This document shows positions 22,827 to 32,974 of a stretch of DNA of 64,000 nucleotides, one piece after another (within the stretch, counting starts at the first letter, position 1; every line of letters begins with the position of its first letter). Source of the stretch: Gautieria morchelliformis (Eukaryota; Basidiomycota; Agaricomycetes; Gomphales; Gomphaceae); assembly GCA_015179125.1 (NCBI GenBank), contig WHVA01000173.1, positions 62,001 to 126,000 of the forward strand, written 5' to 3'. A program made the translations under genes and the position numbers. A model generated the notes under the pieces. It had not been told where the DNA came from, searched no databases, and saw only the letters and a program-made list of their open reading frames with translations.

Positions 22827-24040
22827 TCACATAGGCTTATTTTGGACTAGTGATGTGCTGGGCTCGGCCTCGAGCCCGAAGCCAAGCCGAGCCAGGCCTA
22901 TGTCTTGCACCCCAAGGGAGGCAACTATGAATGTGGTCCTCTCCGAATGTCCATTGAACAGAAGGATGGGGTCTACGGCCTCTGTGAGTGGTCCTGAGGT
23001 GTTCAGACTCCCATCTACATTGTGTATGTGGACCAGCCACTTGAGCTTCTGTGTACTGAGGTGGTTCCTCTCAATGTACACATAGTCCATGAACATCCTG
23101 GTGGCCCTGCTATCGATTAGGGCAGGTCTGGACTTAATCTCGCCAGTGTCAGTGGCCTGGATCTCTACCTTGACTACCAAGGACTTGGCGGTGCTGACAG
23201 AGCCAATAATGCACTGTCTCAGTACCTTCCCTTCAAAGGCTCAGAGCCAAGGCATGTGCGTTCAGAGGGCAGGGATGGGTTTTTGTATGTCTTTGACTGA
23301 GTTTTCCTGTGAAGATGAGGTGTGTGGGGGCATTTCATTCTCAACCTCAAGAAAATTGGTTATGTACAGGCAACAGGGGCACACTTGTCTAGGGATGCAC
23401 ACCACCCCATTTTGGCTATGACCATATAATGTATGGCAAGTTGATGGATATGGCAGACCATATACCATCTGTATGATCAGTACCTCACCCCTCTGACAGT
23501 AAAGTACGGGTACCATACCTGCCGTATTATGGTTGACGGCAATATTATATGGTCAAGATATTGGAGGATCGGTTAGTGACTGATCCACACAGACTATGAC
23601 ATTGCATGGCATTAGTATGTTTGCTTATGTGGCCTACACAGGTAGCTGCGCTTTATGTCAGCCTATGCAGACTAATTAGGCAGGCCCAATGTATGTGCCA
23701 GCAGTAGCACCCGTCAGGCAATGTGTTTTTGGCTCTGCTAACAGGTTTCTGGTATTTACTGTTGCATGCTGTACATGGCCATATTTGTATGGTATCATAC
23801 GGTGTCAAACCATACCATATACCATACCATCATCACAGCACACAGACCCTTGATAGTACAGGTGCCATGGCTGTAATATGGCACCATACAGCTGTAGGTG
23901 TATGGCACAGTGTGCATCCCTACACTTGTCACCCACTGCAGTCTACAAAACCTGATGTCGGCTGTTCCACTTCCTCTGCCACTTCCTGAGTTGGTTCCTC
24001 TTATTGGGATTAGAGGATGAGCGGGGGTAAGTGGAGAACG
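22827..24040 (-). mobile_element. Gypsy protease/Gag fragment, split by a hAT element
   Basis: Minus-strand translation at 23180-22827 gives a retropepsin-like block (ALIDSRATRMFMDYVY, KLKWLVHIHNVDGSLN, FNGHSERTTFIV). Gag-like remains lie farther up (23390-23180 and 23923-24020). A hAT MITE interrupts it at 23390-23922. It is an old fragment with several breaks, of the same broad family as the Gypsy copies at 1-7 kb. Confidence 0.6.
23390..23922. mobile_element. Non-autonomous hAT element (533 bp)
   Basis: The ends are perfect inverted TAGGGATGCACAC / GTGTGCATCCCTA. The 8-bp duplication CACTTGTC flanks it at 23382-23389 and 23923-23930. TAGGG termini plus 8-bp duplications are diagnostic of the hAT superfamily. 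Short subterminal repeats of the CCATATA/CCATACC type occur near both ends and would be transposase sites. No transposase is encoded. Confidence 0.92.
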
Positions 24041-24049
24041 CAGGGCCGT

Positions 24050-27000
24050 GTCCAATGCACGGACAGGTAGTTAGGGAGCCACGGTCATACTCGACCGTGG
24101 CAGTATATTACTCGCACCATAGTTAGTAGTACCTCAGTGAATTGCCCATTCACTGAGGTACGTGCCATTCTTGTACACCGAGACGTATGGTAGCTTACAC
24201 TATGACTGTAGCTCCTTTGTCTCTAGGTATAGTAGCAATAGATGCTCAGTGAATTGCCCATTCACTGAGCTCCTTCGTCTCCAGATACTGCGCTCATCAC
24301 AACAGGTTATGGGCCCTGCAGAGCCCACGATGTCTACCTCCACCTCTAAGTCGTTCATTGTCCTGAAGCTGGCCAGGGACGGCACGAACTGGGTCACCTG
24401 GAAAAGCCAGACGTTAGCCACCCTGTCAGTGACCCGTGGTGCCAAACGTCACCTGGATGGGACCGCCAGGATCCCCCCTCCGATCCCCACCTACCCCAGC
24501 GGTCACACGCTAATGGAGAAGGAGGAGGAGGACCTGGATGCACTGGAAAAGCGCTGGGAGGACTACAATCAGCGGGAGGCTACAATCATGGCCCAGGTAT
24601 TTACCACGGTCCCCGACAGCCTCCTCATCGAGATCCGAAACCTCCCTACAGCCAAGGAGGTATGGGATGCCATGTGTGTAAAGCATGAAACCAAGGCACT
24701 CACCGTTAAGCTGGACATGCGGCACCGGATGTATGAAATGAAGTGCGAGGATGAGTCGAATGTCCATACGCACTTGGAGGCACTCATGAGGACGCAGGAA
24801 CAACTGGCAGGGATGAATGCCGCAATTACCGATGATGACCTAGTCACTGTCATCCTCGGCTCGCTCCCTAAGTCATACCGCCTGCTGATAAATGCGATCG
24901 CGATATCCGCAGCACACGTGAAGGCCAGGCTGGAGCCTGATCAGGTCGTCGGAACCCTGATTGACGAGTTTGAATGGTTAGGATCGAAGAACACCAACTG
25001 AAAGCCAGTGAGAACGCACTTGCAGCATCCAAAGGCCATGGGAAACCCCAGGCATGCAGCAGCTCCTCCAGCACCACGAAAACCGATTTGGAGTGCTGGA
25101 AATGCGGCAAGAAGGGTCACTTGAAGGCAGACTGTTGTTCTAAAGCGAAAAAGAAGGACAAGAAGGACGAAGACAAGAAGGGAGGCGGATCAGCGAACGT
25201 GGCAGCGGAAAGTGAGGACTTTGCGTTCACCACAACGTTCGCTGGGACCACGCTCGTGCTGGGAACGAGTGCATTGATGGGACAGGAAGTCGACATCTAT
25301 GACTCGGGCGCGTCAGGTCATATGTCACCGAGCAAGCACTGCTTTCTCACCTTCAAGGAGATTGCGCCACGCGCAATCAATGCTGCAGACAAGACCATGT
25401 TTAAAGCCATCGGCATAGGCAGCATGAGGGTCGGAATCCCGAATGGAAAGACGACGACGCACATTACCTTAAAGGACATGCTGTATTGTCCTGATCTAGC
25501 GTTCACGCTGATCTTGCTGACGCGCTGCAACGCCGCGGGGTACTCGGTCCTATTAAAGGACCAAAAATGCTTGATTTGGGATAAGCGAGGGACGCTGCTT
25601 GGGGCAGGTCATGCTCTTGAATGGGATGTACAAGGTGGAACACGAGTCCACAGCAGCGGTGACGAGTGTAGCACAAAAAGTACTCACCCTAGGTGAGCTG
25701 CACGGCGGATGGGACACATATCCCCACAGGTCACTCGAAAACTTGTTCAGGATGGCGTTATCACGGGACTGGAGCTAGATGCAGCCAGTCAGCCTGGCTT
25801 TTGCACAGCCTGTGCGCAAGCCAAACCTACCAGAAAGCCGGTCCCACAGATGCGAGAGGGACCGCGGGCCACAAAATTCGGCAAAAAAGTCCACTCGGAC
25901 GTGTGGGGGACTGCGAAACCCCAAAGCTACGACGGGAAAGAATACTTCATTAGTTTCACCAATGACCACAGCAGGTGGACGTACCTGGTACCCATGGCGA
26001 GGAAGAGCGACACCCTTCGCTGCTACAGGCAATACGAGGTGTGGGTAGAGACCCAGCACAGCGCAAAGCTGAAGCGCCTACAAACGGATCGCGGCGGTGA
26101 ATCCTCTCCAAAGAGTTCAGCGCTCACCTTAAGTCCAAGGGGACGGTCTGAAGCTTGACTGTACATGACACGCCTGAAGAGAACGGTTTGTCAGAAAGAC
26201 TCAATTGCATGCTGCTGGAACACACACATGCGATGCACCTGGCAGTCGGTTTGCCCAAATTTCTCTGGACAGAGTCGGTGCAACATGCAGTCTGGTTGAA
26301 AAACCGGACATCCACGCGCGCACTGGACGGAAAAACACCGTATGAGCTCATGCACCGCATAAAGCCAGATCTCACAGACTTACTGGAATGGGGCGCGAGG
26401 GTCTTTACCCTCAGAGAAGACCGCGGCAAGCTGGAAGCCAAGGTGGACGAAGGCAGGTGGGTCAGATACAGTGACGAAAGCAAGGGGCACAGAGAGTACT
26501 GGCCTGGCAAGCGTCGAGTAACCATTGACCGCAACGTTGCGTTCGACGAATCCATCCTGGTCGTCCCGAGCGACACGCAGACTGAGGGGGAGCTAGCCAC
26601 CCAGAACAGTCAAGGCGCTGCGTGCACTCCTGCCCCCAGCTGCACCGCGCGTCGACCCTCCTGCGCCGCGAATAGATCCTCTTGAAGGATTTGAGGCGCC
26701 TGACCCCCCAGAGGAGCAGCCTCAAGGCAGGGGTCACAGGGCGCACAAGCCCTCTGCCTACATAAGGGACATTGCCGACGGTGCAGGCAGCAGCACCGGT
26801 CGCGCAAGTGGCCCCATGTACCCTAAGGGGCTGCCAATACCCAGTGGGAATGTGGCCTTGGCGGTCCTGGAGGAACTAGAGGAGGTCAGCGCGGAGGATG
26901 AGGGGATGACGCGTTGCCCCCTAGAGTTTTCGATGGCGGCATCTATCCAGAGCGTGGGAACCGACCCGGTTAGCCTGGACCACACGTGTTCACGCGAATA

Positions 27001-27705
27001 CTGGCCGGCCTGGGACACCTCCATAAGGCGCAAGTTGAACCAGCACGCCGAATTGACAACCTGGGACCTAGTGGAACCCCCAGGTGGTGTGAACATAGTG
27101 GGCAGCAAGCTAGTGTTCCACTACAAACACGACGCCAACGGCAAAATTGTGAATCGCAAGACAAGGCTCGTCGCACAAGGTTTTTCACAAGCTGAAGGAA
27201 TAGACTACAACGAGACATTCTCCCCTACTGCCAAACTCTCCGCCATCCGCATCATCGCCGCTATTGCTGTCAGGAACGATTGGGAGCTCAAGCAGACGGA
27301 TATAGACGGTGCATACCTCAATGCCCCGATCACCGAGGTTGTTTACATGCGTCAGGCAAAGGGGTATGAGACCCCTGGCAAGGAGCACCATGTCTGCCGC
27401 CTCAACCGCGCCATTTACGGCCTGAAGCAGTCAGGCAGAGAATGGTATAACATGTTCTGCAGGATTATGTTCAGTTTTGGGTTCACACGATGTGAGGTCG
27501 AGCATGCGGTCTTTTACAGGTATATTGGGCAGGACACCCTCATCATCGCTGTAGACGTTGACGACCTTACCATGGCCGGGAATTCCAGAGGTGCGATCAG
27601 CAGGTTTAAGGACAAGCTGCACACCGTACTCAAGATCAAGGATCTGGGGGACTTGCATTGGCTATTGGGAATCGAAGTGAAGAGAGATTGCAAGTGCCGT
27701 GGGAG
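24050..27705 (+). mobile_element. Copia-3, broken, 3' part inverted
   Basis: A primer site GGTTATGGGCCC lies at 24304-24316. Upstream LTR-like sequence holds two copies of a hairpin motif, CAGTGAATTGCCCATTCACTG (24132 and 24245 regions). Gag with a UBN2 block (from about 24330) is followed by a CCHC knuckle (CWKCGKKGHLKADC, about 25095), protease (YDSGASGHMSP), GAG-pre-integrase, integrase, and Copia reverse transcriptase (DVDDLTMAGNS, about 27555) ending with LHWLLGIEVKRD. RNase H does not follow in sense; it lies inverted at about 27706-28134. No 3' LTR was recognised. The element has several breaks. Confidence 0.8.
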
Positions 27706-28134
27706 CCCCTTTGTGAACATGTCTGCCGCCATGTCTGCGGTTGGTACGTAGTCAATGTTCAGTAGGTTCTCCTGGACCGAGTGTCGTATGAAATGGTATC
27801 GAATGTCAATATGCTTCGTACGGGGGTGATACTTGTTGTTTTTCATGATAGAAATAGCGGAGATGTTGTCGAGATGTATGGTGATGGGTTTCCTCAAGGG
27901 GCGTGCAATCTCAGCGAGAAACATCCTTATCCATAGTGCCTCCTTTGCTGCGTGAGTCGCCGCGATGTACTCGGCCTCAGTAGTCAATAGCGTGATGATC
28001 ACTTGTTTCTTTGAGCTCCAGGAGACTGCACCGCCTCCCATCGTGAAGACGTATCCAGATATGGAGTGACGGTGTTCTTGTGATGCCCAATCCGCACCTC
28101 CCTGTCGGGCTCGTTTTCCCGCAGGCTTCGACAT
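27706..28134 (-). mobile_element. Copia RNase H segment, inverted
   Basis: Minus-strand translation reads DWASQEHRHSISGYVF, SWSSKKQVIITL, EAEYIAATHAAKEALW, NNKYHPRTKHIDIRYHFIR and VPTADMAADMFTKGLP, the complete Copia RNase H region. It faces the Copia-3 reverse transcriptase that ends just before it. It is either an inversion inside Copia-3 or the remnant of a second, oppositely oriented element. Confidence 0.8.
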
Positions 28135-28622
28135 GTATCATTTAGTGACTCCACATCCGAGAGATGGGCCGCCCTATAGTCCTCTGGCGTCCAATCATCC
28201 ACACGCTGAAAATCATTCAGGCCTGCCCGCATTACTTGCACGCAAACCAACATTATCATCAAAGTCAGCACACCGTGCCAGACTCATGCTCCCCAGCTCA
28301 ACCACGGCCACGAGCAGCATGCAGTTGTGTAACGTGTGCACGCTGTGAGATATTGATCTGGGAGCCGGGGAGTGCTAAGTGCTTTTTGGTGTTTGGTTCC
28401 AGAGTAGTTGCCGTGCTGGTTGCAGTATCGCATAGCTCAGGCCCTTTAGATCAACTTGTGTTCAGTGCCAGTGAACCCTCGGACTCGGAGTCCTACTAGA
28501 GCAGAGTTGGAGCGATCGGGTCTTCCCTCGATCACATTGAGTTTGAGCAGGGTGCGTTCACGGGACGTCCTACCCGTAGGTCATGTGGGATCAACCCAGT
28601 AGATGAAGAACCCGTGCAGGGT
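28135..28622. other. Mixed repeat debris with an LTR-1 remnant
   Basis: About 28540-28622 (GGATCAACCCAGTAGATGAA, CCCGTGCAGGGT) matches LTR-1 in the orientation of 9470-9541. It is diverged and truncated by the long inverted repeat at 28623. Nothing recognisable was found in 28135-28540. Confidence 0.4.
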
Positions 28623-29072
28623 GGCGGGATATTACCACTGGTCTAGCAGGAAGGCATTAACACAATCACCAAACTGCGCTCTATATGTGTTCAGCCTCCC
28701 CGCATGGGCACCGACAGCGTCGCTACTCTTACCCAGTCCTGTTCAACCTGTCTCCCTCGGCGTTGTTAGAAATTTAATTTGTAATTTGTAAAAAAAAAAA
28801 AAATCTTTTTTCACCAAATTTGCTGGGCATGCCTGCCAATTAGATAAAAAAAAACTCAGGCACGTTCTTGTCGCTACTAGTGATTCGGTGCTACATAAAC
28901 TGCACCGACCCTGCCACCCACAGTCCTAGCTGCTTCTTCGCTCTGTTTCGATGACTCGCACTAGCTTTCTCAAGTGTGCTATGTACTAGATCCCGGGTCA
29001 TCCTTGCCTCAATGCGCTTCGCGCAGCGTCCGTAACCACCCCACGACGTCCTCGACGCGACGCTGCCACGTC
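28623..29072 (+). repeat. Left long inverted repeat
   Basis: About 450 bp, ending in the GC-rich segment GACGCTGCCACGTC. It carries a run of 14 A and an A-rich run downstream. Its inverted partner is at 33233-33687. Confidence 0.85.
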
Positions 29073-29235
29073 TCGCCCACACCTACTACGGCCAAGACGC
29101 GGCGGCACGCTAAAGACCCTGGAGCTGTAGGTCGTGATTGACGGAGGGCATGTATCCCCAAGCCTGAAAGCCTGGCTGTAGAGCAGGTGTCTCTTCTTGG
29201 GATGGCGTGTACGTACTATACATATATCTGATCGT

Positions 29236-29293
29236 GAGAACCTTCCTCATGGGGCTGTAATTCAGAGAACCTTCCTCATGGGGATGTAATTCA
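29236..29293. repeat. Tandem 29-bp duplication upstream of forkhead-like gene
   Basis: GAGAACCTTCCTCATGGGG followed by [C/A]TGTAATTCA occurs twice in direct succession (29236-29264, 29265-29293) with one mismatch. It lies 77 bp before the predicted start codon, next to a TATA-like AATATAAG at about 29313, so it may be a duplicated upstream control element. Confidence 0.7.
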
Positions 29294-29369
29294 TAACATT
29301 CCGCGTTGGAGAATATAAGAGTCTTCTCTTCCTGCACCTGCACCATCTCTTCCCACCCATCCTCCACCG

Positions 29370-30226
29370 ATGGGACCACCACGCCTCCCGCCGATTACGG
29401 CACTTCTGGGCGACTCGGACACGGAGAACACACTCCTGTGCACGCACAGGGAGTACTACCCGGCCGAGGAGCTCGTCCGGGAGTTCGCCCAGTTGGAGAG
29501 GAACCGTGAGTACATCTTCATCTTAGCTCAATGACCGCAATTCATACCGGTTGACCACATTAGCGGTTGCTTTGGAACAGCGGAGGTCTGTGGGCCTCGA
29601 CACCCTGACCTGGTCCGGCAGCCTCTCCTCTGGACCCTGCTTGGATCCCCTCATCCAAGCGGCGATCCTGGGTTCGCCATCACGGCGACTCCGGCTCGCT
29701 GATATCCAAGAGGCGATCGAGAGGTGGAGTAAGGCTCCCCCGACGCCCAGCCTTAAAGTAAGTACTATATTTTCTTGATTCTGTTCACCATTTGGCCCAA
29801 TCTTTTCTCTGTGTATCTTGACCTTATTTGGCGCTGCTTGTTCCGCTTTCCTGGAAATCTATCGGTCTTTGATATGCTGACGATATTTATAGCAGTCAAT
29901 ACAACAACGCCTGGCGGACAGCGACTTATTCGCCAGGCAGCCTTTGGCGCGAAACGAGACCCAGTGGCAACGTGTGCGCCCATCTCTAACTCTCTCGCAG
30001 TGCACAGCCCCCCTCATTGTTCTCCCAGCGCCGAACATATTGGATTGTGGTAGCAGAGCCACCAGTGCAGGTGGTGCCACGTCCACCGCTCCCTCCTGCC
30101 CACGTCCCTCTCCCCAACTTCGGCGACTTTGTCAAGGCGGAGTCTTGGAACCCTGAAGAGGTTCCCCCGTTTCGTCCATCCGAGGACGGGGGCGCCTGGG
30201 CTGGGCCATCCAACCCACGCTACTAA
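29370..30226 (+). CDS. Forkhead-like (winged-helix) protein, 202 aa, four exons
   Basis: Model: exons 29370-29505, 29564-29757, 29893-29973 and 30029-30226, with introns of 58, 135 and 55 nt. The donors are GTGAGT, GTAAGT and GTGCGC and all acceptors are AG; branch-like CTGAC and CTAAC are visible in the last two. All joins keep frame, giving 203 codons with the stop. Residues about 76-148 resemble a forkhead fold: PLIQAAILGSPSRRLRLADI (like helices 1-2), then SLKQSIQQRLADSDLFARQP where forkheads have NSIRHNLSLNKCFVKVP, then RRTYWIV for the GxYWxL wing. The DNA-contacting Asn and His of helix 3 are replaced, so binding may differ or be lost. The tail is Pro-rich and ends NPRY. A role as transcription factor is inferred from fold similarity only. 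It sits between long inverted repeats. Confidence 0.55.
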
Positions 30227-30351
30227 AAACATCTAACCTGGCCTTTGCGCCTGCCGCTCAACACGAGCAGAGACCAGAGACATCAGGCGACAGTCTGAAG
30301 GCAGCGCGAGGGTCAACAACAGAGCCAGTCAGCGGTCAAGGCTCAGTTCCG

Positions 30352-30674
30352 ATCGTGACACCGAGCTGTGACACACGGACATTTTATAGCAGCTGGCCCA
30401 GGGCCTTGGCCCTGTAAAATTGAAATGTCGATTTCATGTTGGTCCAACATATTTTGAGTCTGATTCCCTGTATTGTTCCTTGCATTTCCCTTCTTGATTT
30501 AGCTTTCATGTACAAATGCATTTAATCTGCTTTAGTCGTGATCTCGTGAACGCTGCATGAGAGGTGAAGAAACTTGGTGCGGTCTACGGGCTGGGAACAA
30601 CACGCGTAGTATTGGGACAAAATCTTTGCAGCATACCGGTTTTCCTCATGAGCCATATCTGGCCAGCAACTATC
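30352..30674. repeat. Diverged tandem duplication, unit 1
   Basis: CGTGACACCGAGCTGTGACA (30352) recurs as CGTGACTCACCGAGCTGTGAC at 30675. After the hAT insert, matching blocks follow in the same order: a TGTATTGTT...TTCTT box, GATCTCGTGA, then TACGGGCTG[G/A]GAACAA (30586 against 32297 regions). The unit is about 320 bp and well diverged. It begins about 125 bp after the forkhead-like stop codon, so it may be a duplicated downstream region of that gene. Confidence 0.55.
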
Positions 30675-31089
30675 CGTGACTCACCGAGCTGTGACTAGGG
30701 CTCGGCGCCGTACCGTATACGTGTGCGGCCGTGCGTCGTACGGCGACATTACGGCCCCATCCGTACCGTATGTTGGGCTGCTGGAACCCCGACGGTACGG
30801 ATACGGCAGTCATACGGCCGTATACGGCCGTCATACGGATCATACGGGGTTACTAGGTGGATTTACAGACCTTGTGGACACTTGCCAGGGAAATCTGTTG
30901 GAAGGGGCTCACTTATCACAGGGCGAAGAAGCTTATGTTTGCCCGCCAATGCTTCTGACGCTGGCATACCCTTGACCGGCTGCTCTTACACAATCTACTC
31001 ACATACTTGCTGCAGGATATGGAATCTGATGCCGTGAAACCTGAGGCCTGACGAGGAGCGAACGAGCTGTCCGTGTTCGAGTGAGAAGA

Positions 31090-31356
31090 AAGGACGAAAC
31101 CTTGTGGTGTGGATCGACGGCACATCCAATCAGTTTTGACCTAACGTTCGTGGGCCATTTCCTTGCAACCCACGATACAGGGTCTGACATCTCAAAAGAA
31201 GACAAATGTCATAGAACTCTACAGGCGACCTATCAAGGGCGGTGACCAACTCACGTATTACAACAGTGGTATCGGCATGTACGCCAAACCATCCCGGAAA
31301 TCATGGAGTCACGTGAAACAGGTCGTGGATAACAAGATAGATCTCGCGATTGCCTG
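31090..31356 (+). pseudogene. DUF2235 (alpha/beta hydrolase-like) gene fragment
   Basis: LVVWIDGTSNQF at about 31100-31138 matches the N-terminal motif of DUF2235 proteins (V-x-DGTxNQFG). After a probable intron ending at 31180 the frame goes on with KKTNVIELYRRPIKGGDQL, TYYNSGIGMYAKP and VVDNKIDLAIAW, then a donor GTAAGG at 31357. These are the first two exons of the family; the catalytic GFSRGA serine motif and the rest are missing. Intact DUF2235 proteins are several hundred residues long. Retained introns mean it was copied from DNA rather than from mRNA. It lies wholly inside the hAT element and is not expected to be functional. Confidence 0.75.
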
Positions 31357-31580
31357 GTAAGGTCTCCGCTGTCCTCACTCGCAATCCAATAATAATATTG
31401 TCATTTTGGTTGAAATGTATTTGCAGGTAATCATTCCTGTATACACTTTCAAAATATTATATCTCACTCCCATTTAGAAGCCACCTTAGTATTTGGAGTG
31501 ATGACACGACCACATGTGAGATATTCGCTACCAACCCTCTTTCTAATCATGTCACTCACCATCCCTGCTCACTCCACCAG

Positions 31581-31823
31581 AGCGTCGACGCCGCGCGCGC
31601 CCATGGGGAAGAGCTCCACGAGGAGCGTGTCCGTGCGGCACGTGCAGATGTGCTCAAGGAGCAGCGGGAAGGTGGTCGTGCTAGAGATGCGAACGCGAGC
31701 ATGGACAGGGTGCGGCGGCGGGTGCGCGCGCACGGGGGCCGGGGGCATGGAAGGGAATGGCGGGAGGTGCCTGCGGTAGTTGGCAAAGGGTCTGGTTGGA
31801 AGGATTTGGTACCACGGACTTAG
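31581..31823 (+). pseudogene. Second gene fragment inside the hAT element
   Basis: After a plausible acceptor (CTCCACCAG at 31580) a GC-rich open stretch reads VDAARAHGEELHEERVRAAR, then a further Arg/Glu-rich segment ending VGKGSGWKDLVPRT and a stop at 31823. It has the look of a coding exon (strong third-position GC, charged helical or coiled-coil content) but I do not recognise the family. It could belong to the same donor gene as the DUF2235 part or to another gene. Confidence 0.35.
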
Positions 31824-32057
31824 TGTACGGGGGGTACTTATGTATAATAGGCAATGTTTGCAGGATACTTACCTTACATAACTGCGCACCCGTACACTGC
31901 GTACATACGGCCGTATACGGCCGTATGTCGTACGGCCTCATACGGTGGTCATACGTGCCGTAACCGTATACGGTCAGAATTGGCAAACTGAGCTTCGGTA
32001 CGGGTACGGGTCCGTAATACGGCTCATACGACTACGCCGCCGAGCCCTAGCTGTGAC

Positions 32058-32330
32058 ACCCACGACTCTCTCTATACTGTCTCACTGTCTCAACACTTTC
32101 GACGGTCCCGCATGCCTCATGATGAACTCCAGCATATTTTACGTCCGCTCTTCTGTATTGTTTCCCGTTTCTTCTTAGTTACTACAGCAGGACATCCTTG
32201 ACGTTGTACACATGCACTACGGATATGTTATTAACCCTGATCTCGTGATAAACAAGCTGCCCGAGAGTTGAAGAAAATTGAGGGGGTTTACGGGCTGAGA
32301 ACAAGATGCGTAATAGTTGTTCCCAGGTCA
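32058..32330. repeat. Diverged tandem duplication, unit 2
   Basis: This is the remainder of the second unit, which starts at 30675 and is interrupted by the hAT element at 30696-32049. It carries the GATCTCGTGA and TACGGGCTGAGAACAA boxes in the same order as unit 1. Confidence 0.5.
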
Positions 32331-32974
32331 CGGCGAAGAGCGGAAAGCCAATCCACGGGGCTGAATTCTAATCCATGAACCATGAATACATACCAGGAAG
32401 ATTCGATGTAGACGAGTTGTAATGGGAGCAGTCCAATATCTCGAATGTTCACATAGTGTGGATGTGAGCAGGGCCTTACACTGCGAGACACATAGAGATG
32501 CACGCACCGGTTGCTGAAATTCTTTGGAGATGCGCCTCGTAGCCAGATCCCACGTGTCTCGGATTCGAAGTCCCAACACAGGAGCAAAGTCATCGATGGG
32601 CTGAGGGCAGAAGGCTCGACGAGTGCCGTCCCAGGTCCACGCGCTTGGATGGCAGTGAGGACCGCTGTGGTCCGGTGGCAGAGGTGAGAACGAAAGGAAT
32701 GAGGCTGTCGCCTGATATGATCAAATTGCTGTTGTCCGATAGAAGAGAGTATACTTGCAGAAGTCCTTGTCCGCGTCCCGCAATGAAGTTTTGCTAGCTT
32801 GACAAAGCTTCCGCCAGCCTCGAAGACGAATAAGTTCATCCTGTCCCCTCGTAAAGTTGTCGGGCGCACAATTGTGAACATGGTACAATTTAAAGGCCAA
32901 GCTCCTAACGACAGGACTAAGTACGATCTGGACCACGCGCCCGTCCGTAAAGCACGCCCATCCCCTGCCAACAA
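32288..32974 (-). CDS. Unrecognised open frame, 228 codons
   Basis: A continuous minus-strand frame with fairly ordinary composition, including FESETRGIWLRGASPKNF and VYIESSWYVFMVHGLEFSP. I recognise no domain, signal peptide or membrane segment. It overlaps the second duplication unit at its 3' end and lies inside the long-inverted-repeat unit. It may be a hypothetical gene, an exon of a spliced gene, or chance. Confidence 0.25.
   Translation of the reverse strand: MLAGDGRALRTGAWSRSYLVLSLGAWPLNCTMFTIVRPTTLRGDRMNLFVFEAGGSFVKLAKLHCGTRTRTSASILSSIGQQQFDHIRRQPHSFRSHLCHRTTAVLTAIQARGPGTALVEPSALSPSMTLLLCWDFESETRGIWLRGASPKNFSNRCVHLYVSRSVRPCSHPHYVNIRDIGLLPLQLVYIESSWYVFMVHGLEFSPVDWLSALRRDLGTTITHLVLSP

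Larger units (their letters stand above)
30696..32049. mobile_element. hAT element (1354 bp) carrying host gene fragments
   Basis: The termini TAGGGCTCGGC and GCCGAGCCCTA are inverted, and the 8-bp duplication GCTGTGAC flanks the element at 30688-30695 and 32050-32057. Subterminal zones (30700-30855 and 31885-32040) are packed with palindromic TACGGCCGTATACGGCCG motifs, as expected for hAT transposase sites. No transposase is encoded. The interior holds a DUF2235 gene fragment with its introns and a further GC-rich open exon, so this is a gene-carrying (Pack-type) hAT element. Confidence 0.88.

Noticed and set aside
28788-28801. Poly-A run suggesting a retroposed gene copy or SINE tail
   Set aside because: The same run, as T, is present in the right inverted repeat (33513-33530 region), so it is an internal part of the repeat arm and not the tail of an insertion.
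30780-30855. Short repeated TACGGCCGTA units that resemble a CRISPR array or satellite
   Set aside because: Spacing is irregular, units are palindromic and overlapping, and they sit at both ends of a hAT element with exact target duplications. They are subterminal repeats.
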